In this document: positions 1 to 8,297 of the stretch, one piece after another
Position numbering within the stretch: position 1 is the stretch's first letter
Layout of the letters: each line of letters opens with the position of its first letter
Assembly (NCBI GenBank): GCA_021738105.1
Contig: JAIPCS010000013.1
Span: 1 to 27,153 of the forward strand
DNA: 27,153 bases
Reading direction: 5' to 3'
DNA from: Sulfuritalea sp.
Lineage (GTDB): Bacteria > Pseudomonadota > Gammaproteobacteria > Burkholderiales > Rhodocyclaceae
The notes under the pieces: model-generated
Seen by the model: the letters and a program-made list of their open reading frames with translations, nothing else
Databases searched by the model: none
Told to the model about the DNA's origin: nothing
Made by a program: the position numbers and the translations under genes

Positions 1-1
1 C

Positions 2-817
2 GAGTGTCTCAAGGACGGCGACGTGACCATACTCGCCGGCGGTACCGACCTGACGCCACAAAGTCAGGCCGGCCGGATCAAGATCAAACAGACGCTGATG
101 AACATCCGGCATATTCCGCAACTGACCGGAATCACCCTCGAAGGGAGTGAAATCCGTATCGGAAGTTTGACCACGATTACCGAAATCATGCAGCATCCGC
201 TGGTGCAGAAACACCTGCCGGTGCTGGTTGAGGCCTGTGACCATTTCGCCAGTGACCAGATACGCAATGCCGGCACACTGGGGGGCAATATCTGCAACGC
301 TTCGCCCGCAGGCGACACATTGATTCCGCTGCTGGTATTGGACGCTTCGGTGGAACTTGCCTCCATGCCGGAAAGCAAGCTTTACCGGCACAGCATGCCG
401 CTGTCCACATTTTTCGTCGGCCCCGGAAAAACGCGCCGATCCCTGTGTGAACTGGTCACCTGTGTGCGCATTCCGCTACCGGGGGATAATCACGTATCGC
501 GATTCTTCAAACTCGGTACGCGTCCGGCACTGGACATTTCGACCATTTCCATTGGCATCGCGGGAAATTTCGACAAAGGCTGCTTGCTCAATGTACGGGT
601 CGCTTTCGGTGCGGTGGCGCCGACTCCGGTACGGGCCACGCTTACCGAGCAGGCTTTGGAGGGTCGGCACCTGGATGCAGCCTCCATTGAACAAATCGCT
701 GCGATCGCACGCGATGAAGTCCAGCCGATTAATGACGTTCGGGCAACCGCCTGGTACCGCAAGGAAATGATTCACAACATCACCAAGAGGATACTCAGCC
801 ATGTCGCTCAAGCATGA
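2..817 (+). CDS. FAD-binding subunit of a xanthine-dehydrogenase-family molybdenum hydroxylase (5' end outside window)
   Basis: This is the medium subunit of a three-part molybdenum hydroxylase. It carries the FAD that passes electrons between the 2Fe-2S subunit and the external acceptor. The reading frame is open to the left edge (a GTG at 23 lies inside the conserved core), so the gene starts before the window. The FAD-binding signature ILAGGTDL is at the left end. The second flavin loop, with NAGTLGGNI followed by SPAGD, lies about 80 residues further on and is typical of CoxM/HcrB-like proteins. The C-terminal third matches the CO-dehydrogenase flavoprotein C-terminal domain. The roughly 40-residue cysteine-rich insertion that holds an extra 4Fe-4S cluster in true 4-hydroxybenzoyl-CoA reductase beta subunits is not present. 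The stop overlaps the start of the 2Fe-2S gene by 17 bases, so the two are translationally coupled. The family is certain; the substrate is unknown. Confidence 0.93.
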   Translation, partial: ECLKDGDVTILAGGTDLTPQSQAGRIKIKQTLMNIRHIPQLTGITLEGSEIRIGSLTTITEIMQHPLVQKHLPVLVEACDHFASDQIRNAGTLGGNICNASPAGDTLIPLLVLDASVELASMPESKLYRHSMPLSTFFVGPGKTRRSLCELVTCVRIPLPGDNHVSRFFKLGTRPALDISTISIGIAGNFDKGCLLNVRVAFGAVAPTPVRATLTEQALEGRHLDAASIEQIAAIARDEVQPINDVRATAWYRKEMIHNITKRILSHVAQA

Positions 818-1274
818 AATTGAATTCACCCTGAACGGCGTCAAGCGACGGGTAGCTGTAGATGTCACCATGAACACCCTCGCCATGTTGCGTGACGTCA
901 TTGGACTGACCGGCACCAAGTATGGATGTGGCGAAGGTGAGTGTGGCGCCTGCACTGTTCAGGTCGATGGTGTATCGCTCAACTCCTGTTTGATGTTCGC
1001 CGTCGATTGCGACGGCCGCAACGTCACCACGATCGAAGGACTGGCCAACGATGGCAAAGCCGATGCTCTGCGCGAGGCCTTCGTCGAACACGGTGCCGTG
1101 CAGTGCGGCTTCTGCACTCCTGGAATGATCATGCAGGCGGACCACATGGTTCGCGGCGGTTGCGGCGGAGATACGGATCGCATCAAACGTGGCATTGAAG
1201 GCAACCTGTGCCGATGCACGGGCTACAAGAAAATCGTCGACGCCATCGCATCGGTGAGCAGCGCGTCGAGCTGA
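801..1274 (+). CDS. 2Fe-2S subunit of the molybdenum hydroxylase
   Basis: This small electron-transfer subunit (157 residues, normal family length) carries two 2Fe-2S clusters. The N-terminal plant-ferredoxin-like domain has C43, C48, C51 and C63 (motif YGCGEGECGAC followed later by NSC). The C-terminal four-helix domain has C102 and C105 (QCGFCTPG) and C137 and C139 (NLCRCTGY). All eight ligands are present. The ATG at 801 is preceded by AAGAGG at 785-790, a suitable ribosome binding site, and lies within the end of the FAD-subunit gene. The FAD - FeS - Mo gene order matches many CoxMSL/HcrBCA-type clusters. A spacer of 161 bases with hairpins separates it from the Mo subunit. Confidence 0.96.
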   Translation: MSLKHEIEFTLNGVKRRVAVDVTMNTLAMLRDVIGLTGTKYGCGEGECGACTVQVDGVSLNSCLMFAVDCDGRNVTTIEGLANDGKADALREAFVEHGAVQCGFCTPGMIMQADHMVRGGCGGDTDRIKRGIEGNLCRCTGYKKIVDAIASVSSASS

Positions 1275-1346
1275 CTTTCATGCAGTGATCCGGCACCCCT
1301 GATGATGAAACAAGTAAAAGACGAATTGAAGGCCCCCCACCCCCAT

Positions 1347-1420
1347 CCCCGCCCCAGGGCGGGGCTATCGGTCAGCTCGCTTCGCTCGACTATCAACCGT
1401 CGCTCCGAACGAGCTTTTTC
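1347..1420 (+). terminator. Double hairpin with terminator-like end between the 2Fe-2S and Mo subunit genes
   Basis: Two inverted repeats lie in the 161-base spacer. The first (1347-1364) is CCCCGCCC-CA-GGGCGGGG, a perfect GC-rich palindrome. The second (1374-1415) folds as AGCTCG, TTCG and CGAC paired with GTCG, CGAA and CGAGCT around an 8-base loop, and runs into a short T-run (TTTTT ending at 1419). That is the shape of a rho-independent terminator, although the stem is interrupted. The ribosome binding site of the Mo subunit (AAGGA, 1426-1430) follows immediately. It may reduce read-through into the large subunit or act as a processing site. It may equally be a dispersed repeat, since runs such as CGCTTCGCTCG are common in intergenic repeats of this group (general impression, not verified). 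Confidence 0.5.
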
Positions 1421-1435
1421 ACGTTAAGGACCCCC

Positions 1436-3850
1436 ATGAGCGTTGCAGAAAAAAAACCCAGAGTCATCGAATCGGATTCCTTGATCGGAAAACGGATTCC
1501 GAAAATGGATGCGCCGGAGAAGGCCAGCGGAAAGACGCGCTACATCCACGACATCGATTTGTCAGGCCAGCTTTACGGAAAAATTCTACGTTCCGACCGG
1601 ATTCATGCCCTGATCAAATCGATCGACACCTCGGCGGCAAAAGCCTTGCCCGGCGTACATGTGGTTATCACGGCCGCCGACATTCCGGATCAACGTCCGA
1701 TCGGTGTCGCCAAAGATCACTTTCCACTGAAAGTCGGCCGTGTTCGCAGCGAACGCGACGAAATCGCCGCCGTCGCCGCCGAATCGGAGGAGATTGCCGA
1801 GGCGGCGTTAAAGCTGATCAAGGTCGAGTACGAGGATCTCCCGATCATTTCCAACCCGGAAGACGCGATCAAACCGGATGCCATCCTGATCCACCCGGAG
1901 CCACACGGCGCGGATGGTGGCCATGAACACCTTAAACAAGGTGTATCCATCGCCCACAAGGGCAAACCCGACAATATCGCCATGCGTTTCGACTATGGCC
2001 ATGGCGACGTGGTCCAGGGCGAAGCCGACTCCGACGTGGTGATCGAAGATACCTTCAAGCTGCACTACGTGACGCATTGCTGCATGGGCGTGTCGGGCAT
2101 GATCGCCGAGTTCGATGCCTCGGGTAATCTGCTGATGTACTCGAACACTCAGGTGCCTTTCCTGCACAAACGCGAGTTCGCCGAGTACCTGAACATGGAC
2201 CCGGCGCGCATTCGCATCATCCAGCCGCCCATCGGCGGCGGCTTTGGTTCCAAGCTCGACATCTATCCTTTCGAGGTGATCTGCCTGTATCTCGCCCGTG
2301 CGGCCAAGAGGCCGGTCAAGATGTTGTTCACCCGCGAGGAAGAGTTTCTCGCCTCGCCAACGCGCCAACCGGTGCTGCTGACACTGCGCTCGGGCTGCAA
2401 GAAGGATGGCTCGCTGACTTTCCGCCAGGTGCATACCCTGCACGACAATGGCGCCTACACATCCTGGGGTGCGACCACGCCCTTCGTGATGATGCAGACC
2501 TTCTCCTCGCTCTATCGTGTACCCCACTGCGACTATCACACGGCCGCGGTGTACACCAACAACCCCTATGCGGGATCGTTCCGCGGTTACGGAAATCTGC
2601 AAGCCACCTTCGCCATTGAGCAACACATGGACATGCTGGCTGAGGCGATCGGCATGGACCCTCTCGAATTCCGCCTCAAGAACGCGCAGGACAAGGGAGA
2701 GACATCGGGCCAGGGTATGAGTTTCAAAAGTTGCGGATTCAAGGACTGCATCAATACAGCGGCCCAACGCAGCAACTATTCACACAAAGCCAAAGAGAAC
2801 GCTGCAAATCGCGACAAGCCGGGCAACATCAAGCGCGGCATCGGGATGGCATCCATGCTGCACGTCGGGGGCGGCGCCAAGATTTATCCCTCGGACGGCT
2901 GCGGCACGATTCTCAAAATGGACGATTTTGCCAATGTGACGTTGATTACCGGAGCCTCTGAAATTGGACAAGGCTCCGAGACCGTCCTTTCACAACTGGT
3001 CTGCGAGGAACTGGGCTTGCCCATTTCAGCAGTGACGGTAGTCAATAATGACACGGCCATTACCCCTTGGGACGTCGGCGTTCACGCCAGCCGCACGACC
3101 TTCATTGCCGGCAACTCGGCCATCGGTGCGGCAAAGAAGGCCAAGGAAAAAATTCTGGCCGTGGCGGCAAAGAAGTACGACTGCTCCGAGAACGACCTTG
3201 ACCTACGCGGGGCCTGCATCATCAAGGCTGACAGTGGCGAGGTCGTAGTCGAGTTGTCAAAGCTGCTGCGCAACCTGCACTTCCAGGACAAGGCCGAACT
3301 GGTAATGACTACCTTCTACTACGAACCTCCCAGCGTGCATCAGGACAAAGGATTCAAGGGAGACGTTTCCGCCGCCTATGCCTGGGGCACCCAGGTGGTG
3401 GAAGTCGAAGTCGATACCGACACCGGCCTCGTCAAGATGACCAAGGTTACCGGCGCGCACGATGTCGGTCGGGTGCTCAACCGACTCGGCATCGAAGGTC
3501 AGATCGAAGGTGGTGTCGTCATGGGCCAGGGTTACGCGCTCACCGAAGACTTGATGATCGAAAACGGCAAGATGAAGAACCCGAATTTCCGCGACTACAA
3601 ACTGGTGACTGCCCCGGAGATTCCGGAAATGGACATAGCTTTCATCGAGTCAATGGATGGCGAAGGACCGCAGGGCGCCAAGGGCGTCGGCGAAGCGCCT
3701 TCGATCTGTATCTCGGCAGCTACCGCCAACGCCATCTGCAATGCCACAGGCGTGCGTATGTTCGAACTGCCTTTCACCCCGGAAAAGGTCTATCGCGCAC
3801 TTCATGGACAAACGCCCAAGCTGCACTGGAAGCCGTGGAAGGCCGAATGA
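1436..3850 (+). CDS. Molybdopterin-binding catalytic subunit of the xanthine-dehydrogenase-family hydroxylase
   Basis: This large subunit (804 residues) binds the Mo-molybdopterin cofactor and catalyses hydroxylation or dehydroxylation of a heteroaromatic, aromatic or acyl-CoA substrate. The N-terminal a/b hammerhead domain (about residues 20-130) begins with the LIGKRIPKMDAPEKASG stretch. The Mo-binding domains follow, with the GGGFGSK loop and the GSFRGYGNLQ segment that resembles HcrA-type enzymes. The catalytic glutamate of the family is present as E753 in KGVGEAPS. The ATG at 1436 has AAGGA at 1426-1430, a good spacing. It partners the two genes upstream. Overall it resembles 4-hydroxybenzoyl-CoA reductase alpha and related hydroxylases, but the missing 4Fe-4S insertion in the FAD subunit argues against that exact enzyme. 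The substrate is undetermined. Confidence 0.94.
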   Translation: MSVAEKKPRVIESDSLIGKRIPKMDAPEKASGKTRYIHDIDLSGQLYGKILRSDRIHALIKSIDTSAAKALPGVHVVITAADIPDQRPIGVAKDHFPLKVGRVRSERDEIAAVAAESEEIAEAALKLIKVEYEDLPIISNPEDAIKPDAILIHPEPHGADGGHEHLKQGVSIAHKGKPDNIAMRFDYGHGDVVQGEADSDVVIEDTFKLHYVTHCCMGVSGMIAEFDASGNLLMYSNTQVPFLHKREFAEYLNMDPARIRIIQPPIGGGFGSKLDIYPFEVICLYLARAAKRPVKMLFTREEEFLASPTRQPVLLTLRSGCKKDGSLTFRQVHTLHDNGAYTSWGATTPFVMMQTFSSLYRVPHCDYHTAAVYTNNPYAGSFRGYGNLQATFAIEQHMDMLAEAIGMDPLEFRLKNAQDKGETSGQGMSFKSCGFKDCINTAAQRSNYSHKAKENAANRDKPGNIKRGIGMASMLHVGGGAKIYPSDGCGTILKMDDFANVTLITGASEIGQGSETVLSQLVCEELGLPISAVTVVNNDTAITPWDVGVHASRTTFIAGNSAIGAAKKAKEKILAVAAKKYDCSENDLDLRGACIIKADSGEVVVELSKLLRNLHFQDKAELVMTTFYYEPPSVHQDKGFKGDVSAAYAWGTQVVEVEVDTDTGLVKMTKVTGAHDVGRVLNRLGIEGQIEGGVVMGQGYALTEDLMIENGKMKNPNFRDYKLVTAPEIPEMDIAFIESMDGEGPQGAKGVGEAPSICISAATANAICNATGVRMFELPFTPEKVYRALHGQTPKLHWKPWKAE

Positions 3851-3869
3851 GCATGAAAGCGAAAGGCCT

Positions 3870-3981
3870 AGCCACAGAGGACACAGAGATCACAGAGGAG
3901 GCAAAAGCGTGCGTAAAGAAGCAAGCTCTCCCGTTCCTGGTTTTCTCTGTGCCCTCTGTGCCCTCTGTGTCCTCTGTGGCT
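3870..3981. repeat. Long imperfect inverted repeat built of CACAGAGG units
   Basis: The left arm (3870-3898) begins AGCCACAGAGGACACAGAG and the right arm ends at 3981 with its exact reverse complement. Pairing continues imperfectly for about 28 positions per arm, enclosing a loop of roughly 50 bases. Within the arms the unit (A/G/T)CACAGAGG recurs every 9-10 bases, with one more unit on the right side than on the left. The element fills nearly the whole gap between the Mo subunit and the CoA-transferase gene, and its right end abuts the ribosome binding site of the latter. Such CACAGAGGACACAGAG palindromes are familiar as dispersed intergenic repeats in environmental proteobacterial genomes (recalled, not searched). 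Transcribed, it would form a long stable stem. Confidence 0.8.
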
Positions 3982-3995
3982 AAAAGGTTTTGGTC

Positions 3996-5207
3996 ATGAA
4001 GCGCCGTACCGTGCTCTCGATGGAACAGGCATTGTCGCTTCCGTATGCGACGCTGCGCTTCGCCCAACTCGGCTGGCGCGTCATCCGCATCGAATCGACA
4101 CCGAGCGGTGGCGGGCTTCCAGGAGATCCGAACCGCTACATCGGCGAGCGAGTCGCCGACGACGACCGCCGCAGTTACTTCATTGCGCCAAATGTCGGCA
4201 AGGAAGCCATTGCGATAAACCTGAAGGATCCGGAAGGCCAGGAATTGCTGCGTCGACTCATTGTTGAACTCGACGTCGATGTATTCTGTTGCAATACCGT
4301 ACCGAAGCGCTATGCACAACTGGGAATCGACTATGAGAGCCTGTCCGCCGTCAAACCCGACCTGATCTGGGCCGGGATTTCAGCAATGGGTCCGGAATAC
4401 CCGGATGCACCGGGATACGATCCCGTGATCCAGGCCATGGCCGGCTATATGGAACTCACCGGACCGACAGACGGCCCGCCGACACTGTCCGGTGTACCGT
4501 TGATCGATCTAAAGGCAGGCGACGAGGTGTATGCCAACGTGATGATGGCGCTGCTGGAGCGCGCGGAAACCGGCAAGGGCAGCCGAATTGATGTATCGAT
4601 GCTTCAGGCGGCGGCCTCCTGGTTGATCACCACCCTGCCCCTGCTCGATTTCAACTGCGACCCCTCTGAAATCACCCGCTGCGGCAACGAACACCGAAAA
4701 TTCATCCCGACCAAGGTGTATCCCACGGCCGATGGTTTCATCTACACGGCAATCGGCAGCGACGTTCAATGGCGACGCCTGACTGCCATTCCGAAATTCG
4801 CTTCCGTCGCCAACGAACTACGCGCGACCAACGAAGGACGGCGTGCCGGACGCGATGCCATTCACCGCGACATGGCAGCGGTCACCCACCAGTTCACGAC
4901 GGCAGAAATCGCCGACGACTTTGCAAAAGCCACGATTCCGTGCGCCCCCATTCACGACATACCGGCCGTGCGCGAAATGCCCGCCGTAGCCAGACACCTG
5001 ACGACCACGAAGATGCCCGATGGAAAAACAGTGCGCATGCAGCCACAGGCCGTTAATGGCGCGGTTAGCCACAGCGAACTTTCCTTTCCTCCAAAGTATG
5101 GCGAGCACACAGTTGCAGTGCTTGAGGAGGCCGGATATTCCACCGGAGAAATCGCCAGAATGGAGCAAAACAACATCGTCGCTGGCAGAGATACTGCTAG
5201 TTGCTGA
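3996..5207 (+). CDS. CaiB/BaiF family (family III) CoA-transferase
   Basis: Predicted to move CoA from an acyl-CoA donor to a carboxylic acid through enzyme-bound anhydride and thioester intermediates. The protein is 403 residues from the ATG at 3996, which has AAAAGG at 3982-3987 as ribosome binding site. A TTG at 3990 would sit too close to it. The N-terminal Rossmann-like part ([19 protein letters not shown]) and the stretch [14 protein letters not shown] match the family. The central [16 protein letters not shown] segment is typical. The catalytic aspartate is D171 in [11 protein letters not shown], followed by the usual [16 protein letters not shown] motif. It lies downstream of the molybdenum hydroxylase and upstream of a carboxylate transporter, so a role in activating the imported or hydroxylated acid is a reasonable inference. 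The acid itself cannot be named. Confidence 0.92.
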   Translation: MKRRTVLSMEQALSLPYATLRFAQLGWRVIRIESTPSGGGLPGDPNRYIGERVADDDRRSYFIAPNVGKEAIAINLKDPEGQELLRRLIVELDVDVFCCNTVPKRYAQLGIDYESLSAVKPDLIWAGISAMGPEYPDAPGYDPVIQAMAGYMELTGPTDGPPTLSGVPLIDLKAGDEVYANVMMALLERAETGKGSRIDVSMLQAAASWLITTLPLLDFNCDPSEITRCGNEHRKFIPTKVYPTADGFIYTAIGSDVQWRRLTAIPKFASVANELRATNEGRRAGRDAIHRDMAAVTHQFTTAEIADDFAKATIPCAPIHDIPAVREMPAVARHLTTTKMPDGKTVRMQPQAVNGAVSHSELSFPPKYGEHTVAVLEEAGYSTGEIARMEQNNIVAGRDTASC

Positions 5208-5324
5208 ATGCTTTAGTTGAAGGGGCTGGAATGATCTGAAAATGCCGCTAGGGCCCACCACATGAGCCATCGAGCCTACTGATAAACATCCCATATTCAT
5301 TTTCTGTGCACTGCCGGTGTCATC

Positions 5325-5379
5325 TGAAGTCAAGCGCTATTGTTCCAGCGCTTGACTTCAAGTTAATCTGTTACACAAT
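5325..5379 (+). promoter_or_regulatory. Perfect 14-bp inverted repeat overlapping a predicted promoter of the TRAP operon
   Basis: The arms at 5325-5338 (TGAAGTCAAGCGCT) and 5347-5360 are exact reverse complements with an 8-base spacer. The right arm contains TTGACT (5352-5357), a five-of-six match to a sigma-70 -35 box. CACAAT (5374-5379, four of six) follows after 16 bases. The arrangement suits an operator over the promoter for the transporter genes that start at 5448. No T-run follows the right arm, so it is a poor intrinsic terminator for the CoA-transferase gene upstream, although an RNA-stabilising hairpin at that gene's 3' end is an alternative. The repeat is seen directly; the promoter is a prediction. 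Confidence 0.55.
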
Positions 5380-5447
5380 GTCGCCTGCAGGACATGAAAT
5401 AAGTAACACTTGATAACATTGTCCGCTCACACCAAAGGAGGATCCAA

Positions 5448-6473
5448 ATGAAGAAGATTGCAAGCATCACAGCTGCCCTGATCGTCGGTGCCCTGGTCTG
5501 GACGCCGGCGCAAGCCGTCACAGTACTCACTGCCTCGTCCTGGGTGCCACCAAAGCATCCGCTGACTACGGACATCCTGATGGGCTGGACCGACGCTGTC
5601 GAAAAGGCCACCAATGGCCGCGTGAAGTTCAACATCCTGCCCAAGGCTCCGGTCGCGCCGCCAGGAACCTTCGACGCAGTCAAGGACGGCATTGTCGATG
5701 CATCCTTTACGGTGCACGGCTACACCCCCGGCCGCTTCGTCCTGACCAAAATGACCGAATTCGGTTTCCTTGGCGATTCCGCCGAGTCGATCTCGGTCGC
5801 TTACCAGCGCATGTATGAAAAGCATCTGGCAAAGTTTGACGAGCACAAGGGTGTCAAAGTCATCGCCGTGTTCTCGCACGGCCCGGGTCACATGTACACC
5901 ACCAAAACCCCACTGAACTCCGTCGCCGATCTGGAAGGAAAGAAAATTCGCGTGGGCGGCGGCGTAGTGAACGATGTCGCCAAGGCTATCGGTGCCAGCC
6001 CGTTGCTGAAGCCGGCCCCGCAGTCTTTCGAAATCCTCAACAGCGGCGTTGCCGATGGAATTTTCTTCCCGGCGGAATCCATTCAGGGTTTCAAGCTGAC
6101 CGGAGTGATTCGCAATGCCAGCCTGGTGCCCGGCGGCCTGTACAACACCAGCTTCGCAATGATGATGAATCAGGCGAAATTCAACGCGCTACCCAAGGAA
6201 GACCAGGACGCTATCAACAAAGTGTCGGGTGAGTACTTTGCACACCTCGCAGGAAAAGGCTGGGACAAGGCGGACGCAGCGGGAGTCGTGGCGATGAAGG
6301 CGGCCGGGATTGATGTGAAGACAACCAGTCCTGAATTTGTGGCTGCATTGAAAGCCAAGACGGCTCCAATTGAAGCGAGCTGGTACAACGAAATCAAGGG
6401 CAAAGGGCTCGATGGTGCGGCCCTGATGAAGGAGTTCCGCGCCGAAATCGCGAAAGTGGCGGCCGGCAAATAA
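5448..6473 (+). CDS. dctP: TRAP transporter periplasmic solute-binding protein (DctP family)
   Basis: This is the periplasmic receptor of a tripartite ATP-independent transporter that captures an organic acid and delivers it to the membrane subunits. It is 341 residues with a Sec signal peptide: KK at residues 2-3, a hydrophobic core, and likely cleavage after AQA at residue 23. The conserved carboxylate-binding arginine of the family aligns with R168 in GKKIRVG. The later SFEILNSGVADGIFFP segment corresponds to the usual helix before the second binding loop. A strong ribosome binding site, AAAGGAGG at 5434-5441, lies six bases before the ATG. The permease genes follow with gaps of only 3 bases. 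The ligand is presumably a carboxylate because of the conserved arginine; the neighbouring CoA-ester genes suggest an aromatic or similar acid (inference). Confidence 0.95.
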   Translation: MKKIASITAALIVGALVWTPAQAVTVLTASSWVPPKHPLTTDILMGWTDAVEKATNGRVKFNILPKAPVAPPGTFDAVKDGIVDASFTVHGYTPGRFVLTKMTEFGFLGDSAESISVAYQRMYEKHLAKFDEHKGVKVIAVFSHGPGHMYTTKTPLNSVADLEGKKIRVGGGVVNDVAKAIGASPLLKPAPQSFEILNSGVADGIFFPAESIQGFKLTGVIRNASLVPGGLYNTSFAMMMNQAKFNALPKEDQDAINKVSGEYFAHLAGKGWDKADAAGVVAMKAAGIDVKTTSPEFVAALKAKTAPIEASWYNEIKGKGLDGAALMKEFRAEIAKVAAGK

Positions 6474-6476
6474 CTG

Positions 6477-7001
6477 GTGTCGTCACCCTTGCTCTACTCG
6501 GACAGCCCTCGCCTCGCCGGATTTATCCGGTGGGCCGACGGGCTGTTCGGCCTGATTGCCGCTCTGATTCTGGTTTTCATCATGCTGTTGACCTGCGCGG
6601 ATGTGATAGGCCGCTACTTCCTCAACATGCCGGTTCCGGGCGCATTCGAGATTACCGAGTTGGCGATGGGCGCACTTATCTTTGTCAGCCTGCCACTGGT
6701 CACCCTGCGCCGCGAGCACGTCACGGTAGACCTGCTGGCGAACTTTGTCCCCAAACGACTGAGAGTGATTCAACTGCTGCTGCTCGATCTGCTCTCGATC
6801 ACCTGTGTCGGCGTCATCGGCTGGCGCGTGTGGCTCAAAGCCGTTGAAATGACCAGCTCCGGCGATACCACTGCAACCCTGGAGATCATCGTCTACCCGC
6901 TGGTGTATTACATGAGCGCAATGACTTTCCTGACCGCGGCGTTGATCGCCCTACTCGCCTGGCATGATATTTTTGGCGCAAAAACGAATCAAACTGGCTA
7001 A
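6477..7001 (+). CDS. dctQ: TRAP transporter small permease subunit (DctQ family)
   Basis: This 174-residue inner-membrane protein has about four predicted transmembrane helices, near residues 18-42, 55-75, 92-115 and 138-162. The family signature region CADVIGRYFLN...PGAFEITELAMGALIF is clear, as is the LRREHVTVDLL segment after helix 2. It is the small subunit that clamps to DctM and is needed for transport. The gene starts with GTG at 6477, three bases after the dctP stop, with no strong ribosome binding site of its own, so translation is probably coupled. The product ends three bases before dctM. Confidence 0.94.
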   Translation: MSSPLLYSDSPRLAGFIRWADGLFGLIAALILVFIMLLTCADVIGRYFLNMPVPGAFEITELAMGALIFVSLPLVTLRREHVTVDLLANFVPKRLRVIQLLLLDLLSITCVGVIGWRVWLKAVEMTSSGDTTATLEIIVYPLVYYMSAMTFLTAALIALLAWHDIFGAKTNQTG

Positions 7002-7004
7002 TAC

Positions 7005-8297
7005 ATGACTGAAGCTCTTATCGCCTTTGCTGCAATGCTGGCGCTCGCGCTTGCACGCCTGCCCATTGCGTATGCGATGGGCCTCACCGGATTCGTTGGC
7101 TTCTCCTACATGGTGAACACCCACGCCGCCTTTGCCATGATTGGGGCCGTGACCTACGAAACCGGTCTCTCTTATGCGCTGTCCATCGTTCCGCTATTCA
7201 TCCTGATGGGCAACCTGGTGACCCGAGCCGGATTGTCAGAGGAATTGTATACGGCCTCCTATGCATTTCTCGGCCATCGCAAAGGCGGACTCGCCATGGC
7301 GACGATTGTTGCCTGTGCCGGCTTTTCCGCCATCTGCGGCTCGAGCATTGCGACGGCCGCGACCATGGCCAAGGTGGCGATTCCTCCAATGCGCCGCTTC
7401 GGCTATTCCGACGCGCTGGCTTCAGGTTCGGTGGCTGCAGGCGGTACGCTCGGCATTCTGATTCCACCTTCGGTGATTCTGGTCATCTACGGAATCCTCA
7501 CCCAGCAGAATATCGGCAAGCTGTTCATCGCCGGCATTCTGCCCGGAATCATTGCAGTGCTTTGCTATCTGGCAGCCATCCAATTCACCGTCAGACTCGA
7601 CCCGAAATCCGGCCCCCCAGGTGACCTGATGTCCTGGCCGGAGCGCTTGATCGCGCTTAAGAATGTCTGGGGCGTACTGGCTTTGTTTGTCCTGGTGCTC
7701 GGCGGCATTTACGGCGGCATATTCACCTCCACCGAAGCGGCGGGAATCGGCGCCTTCGGCGGCTTTCTTTTTGCCGTATTTCGCAAGGGCTGGTCATGGC
7801 CGTTTTACCGTCAGGTCCTGGTCGAGAGCGCGGCCACCACCGGCATGATTTTCACCGTATTGATCGGCGCGCTCATCTTCGCCAATTTCATCAACATGAC
7901 CACCATGCCAATGGAGCTGATCGAATTCGCCGATCAGTTCGCGGAGCACCCGATGCTGGTCATCGCGGCAATCTGCATCATTTATGTGCTGCTCGGCTGC
8001 GTACTGGAAAGCATGTCGATGATCCTGCTCACCGTACCGGTGTTCTACCCCATGGTGCAGCACCTCGGATTTGACCTGATCTGGTTCGGCATCGTGGTTG
8101 TGGTCGTCACCGAGATCAGCCTGATCACACCTCCGGTCGGCCTCAATGTGTTCGTACTGCGCAGCGTACTTCCTGATATTCCGACCGGCACCATATTCCG
8201 TGGCGTCATGCCTTTTGTCGCTGCCGATGTCATACGTCTGTCGATCCTGGTTTTCTTCCCTGCCATCACGCTGTATCTCACCCAGTTCGTGAGATGA
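7005..8297 (+). CDS. dctM: TRAP transporter large permease subunit (DctM family)
   Basis: This is the main sodium- or proton-coupled channel subunit of the transporter: 430 residues and about 12 hydrophobic segments, the usual size for the family. The conserved stretches are all present: ALARLPIAYAMGLTG near the start, PLFILMGNLVTRAGLS, GFSAICGSSIATAATM, ASGSVAAGGTLGILIPPSV, and the C-terminal GCVLESMSMILLTVPVFYP and LITPPVGLNVFVL motifs. The ATG at 7005 lies three bases after dctQ. With dctP and dctQ it makes a complete P-Q-M operon. No frame interruption is seen. Confidence 0.96.
   Translation: MTEALIAFAAMLALALARLPIAYAMGLTGFVGFSYMVNTHAAFAMIGAVTYETGLSYALSIVPLFILMGNLVTRAGLSEELYTASYAFLGHRKGGLAMATIVACAGFSAICGSSIATAATMAKVAIPPMRRFGYSDALASGSVAAGGTLGILIPPSVILVIYGILTQQNIGKLFIAGILPGIIAVLCYLAAIQFTVRLDPKSGPPGDLMSWPERLIALKNVWGVLALFVLVLGGIYGGIFTSTEAAGIGAFGGFLFAVFRKGWSWPFYRQVLVESAATTGMIFTVLIGALIFANFINMTTMPMELIEFADQFAEHPMLVIAAICIIYVLLGCVLESMSMILLTVPVFYPMVQHLGFDLIWFGIVVVVVTEISLITPPVGLNVFVLRSVLPDIPTGTIFRGVMPFVAADVIRLSILVFFPAITLYLTQFVR

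Noticed and set aside
1808..2767. 319-codon minus-strand frame opposite the Mo subunit
   Set aside because: His/Val/Gly-rich antisense shadow; the plus-strand frame carries the Mo hydroxylase motifs.
2..3850. Calling the hydroxylase 4-hydroxybenzoyl-CoA reductase (hcrABC)
   Set aside because: The FAD subunit lacks the 4Fe-4S insertion that characterises that enzyme, so no gene symbols were given.
5325..5360. ANTAR target stem-loop upstream of the TRAP operon
   Set aside because: The hairpin loop is 8 bases, not the hexaloop expected, there is only one stem, and no terminator follows. The ANTAR link was therefore not claimed.
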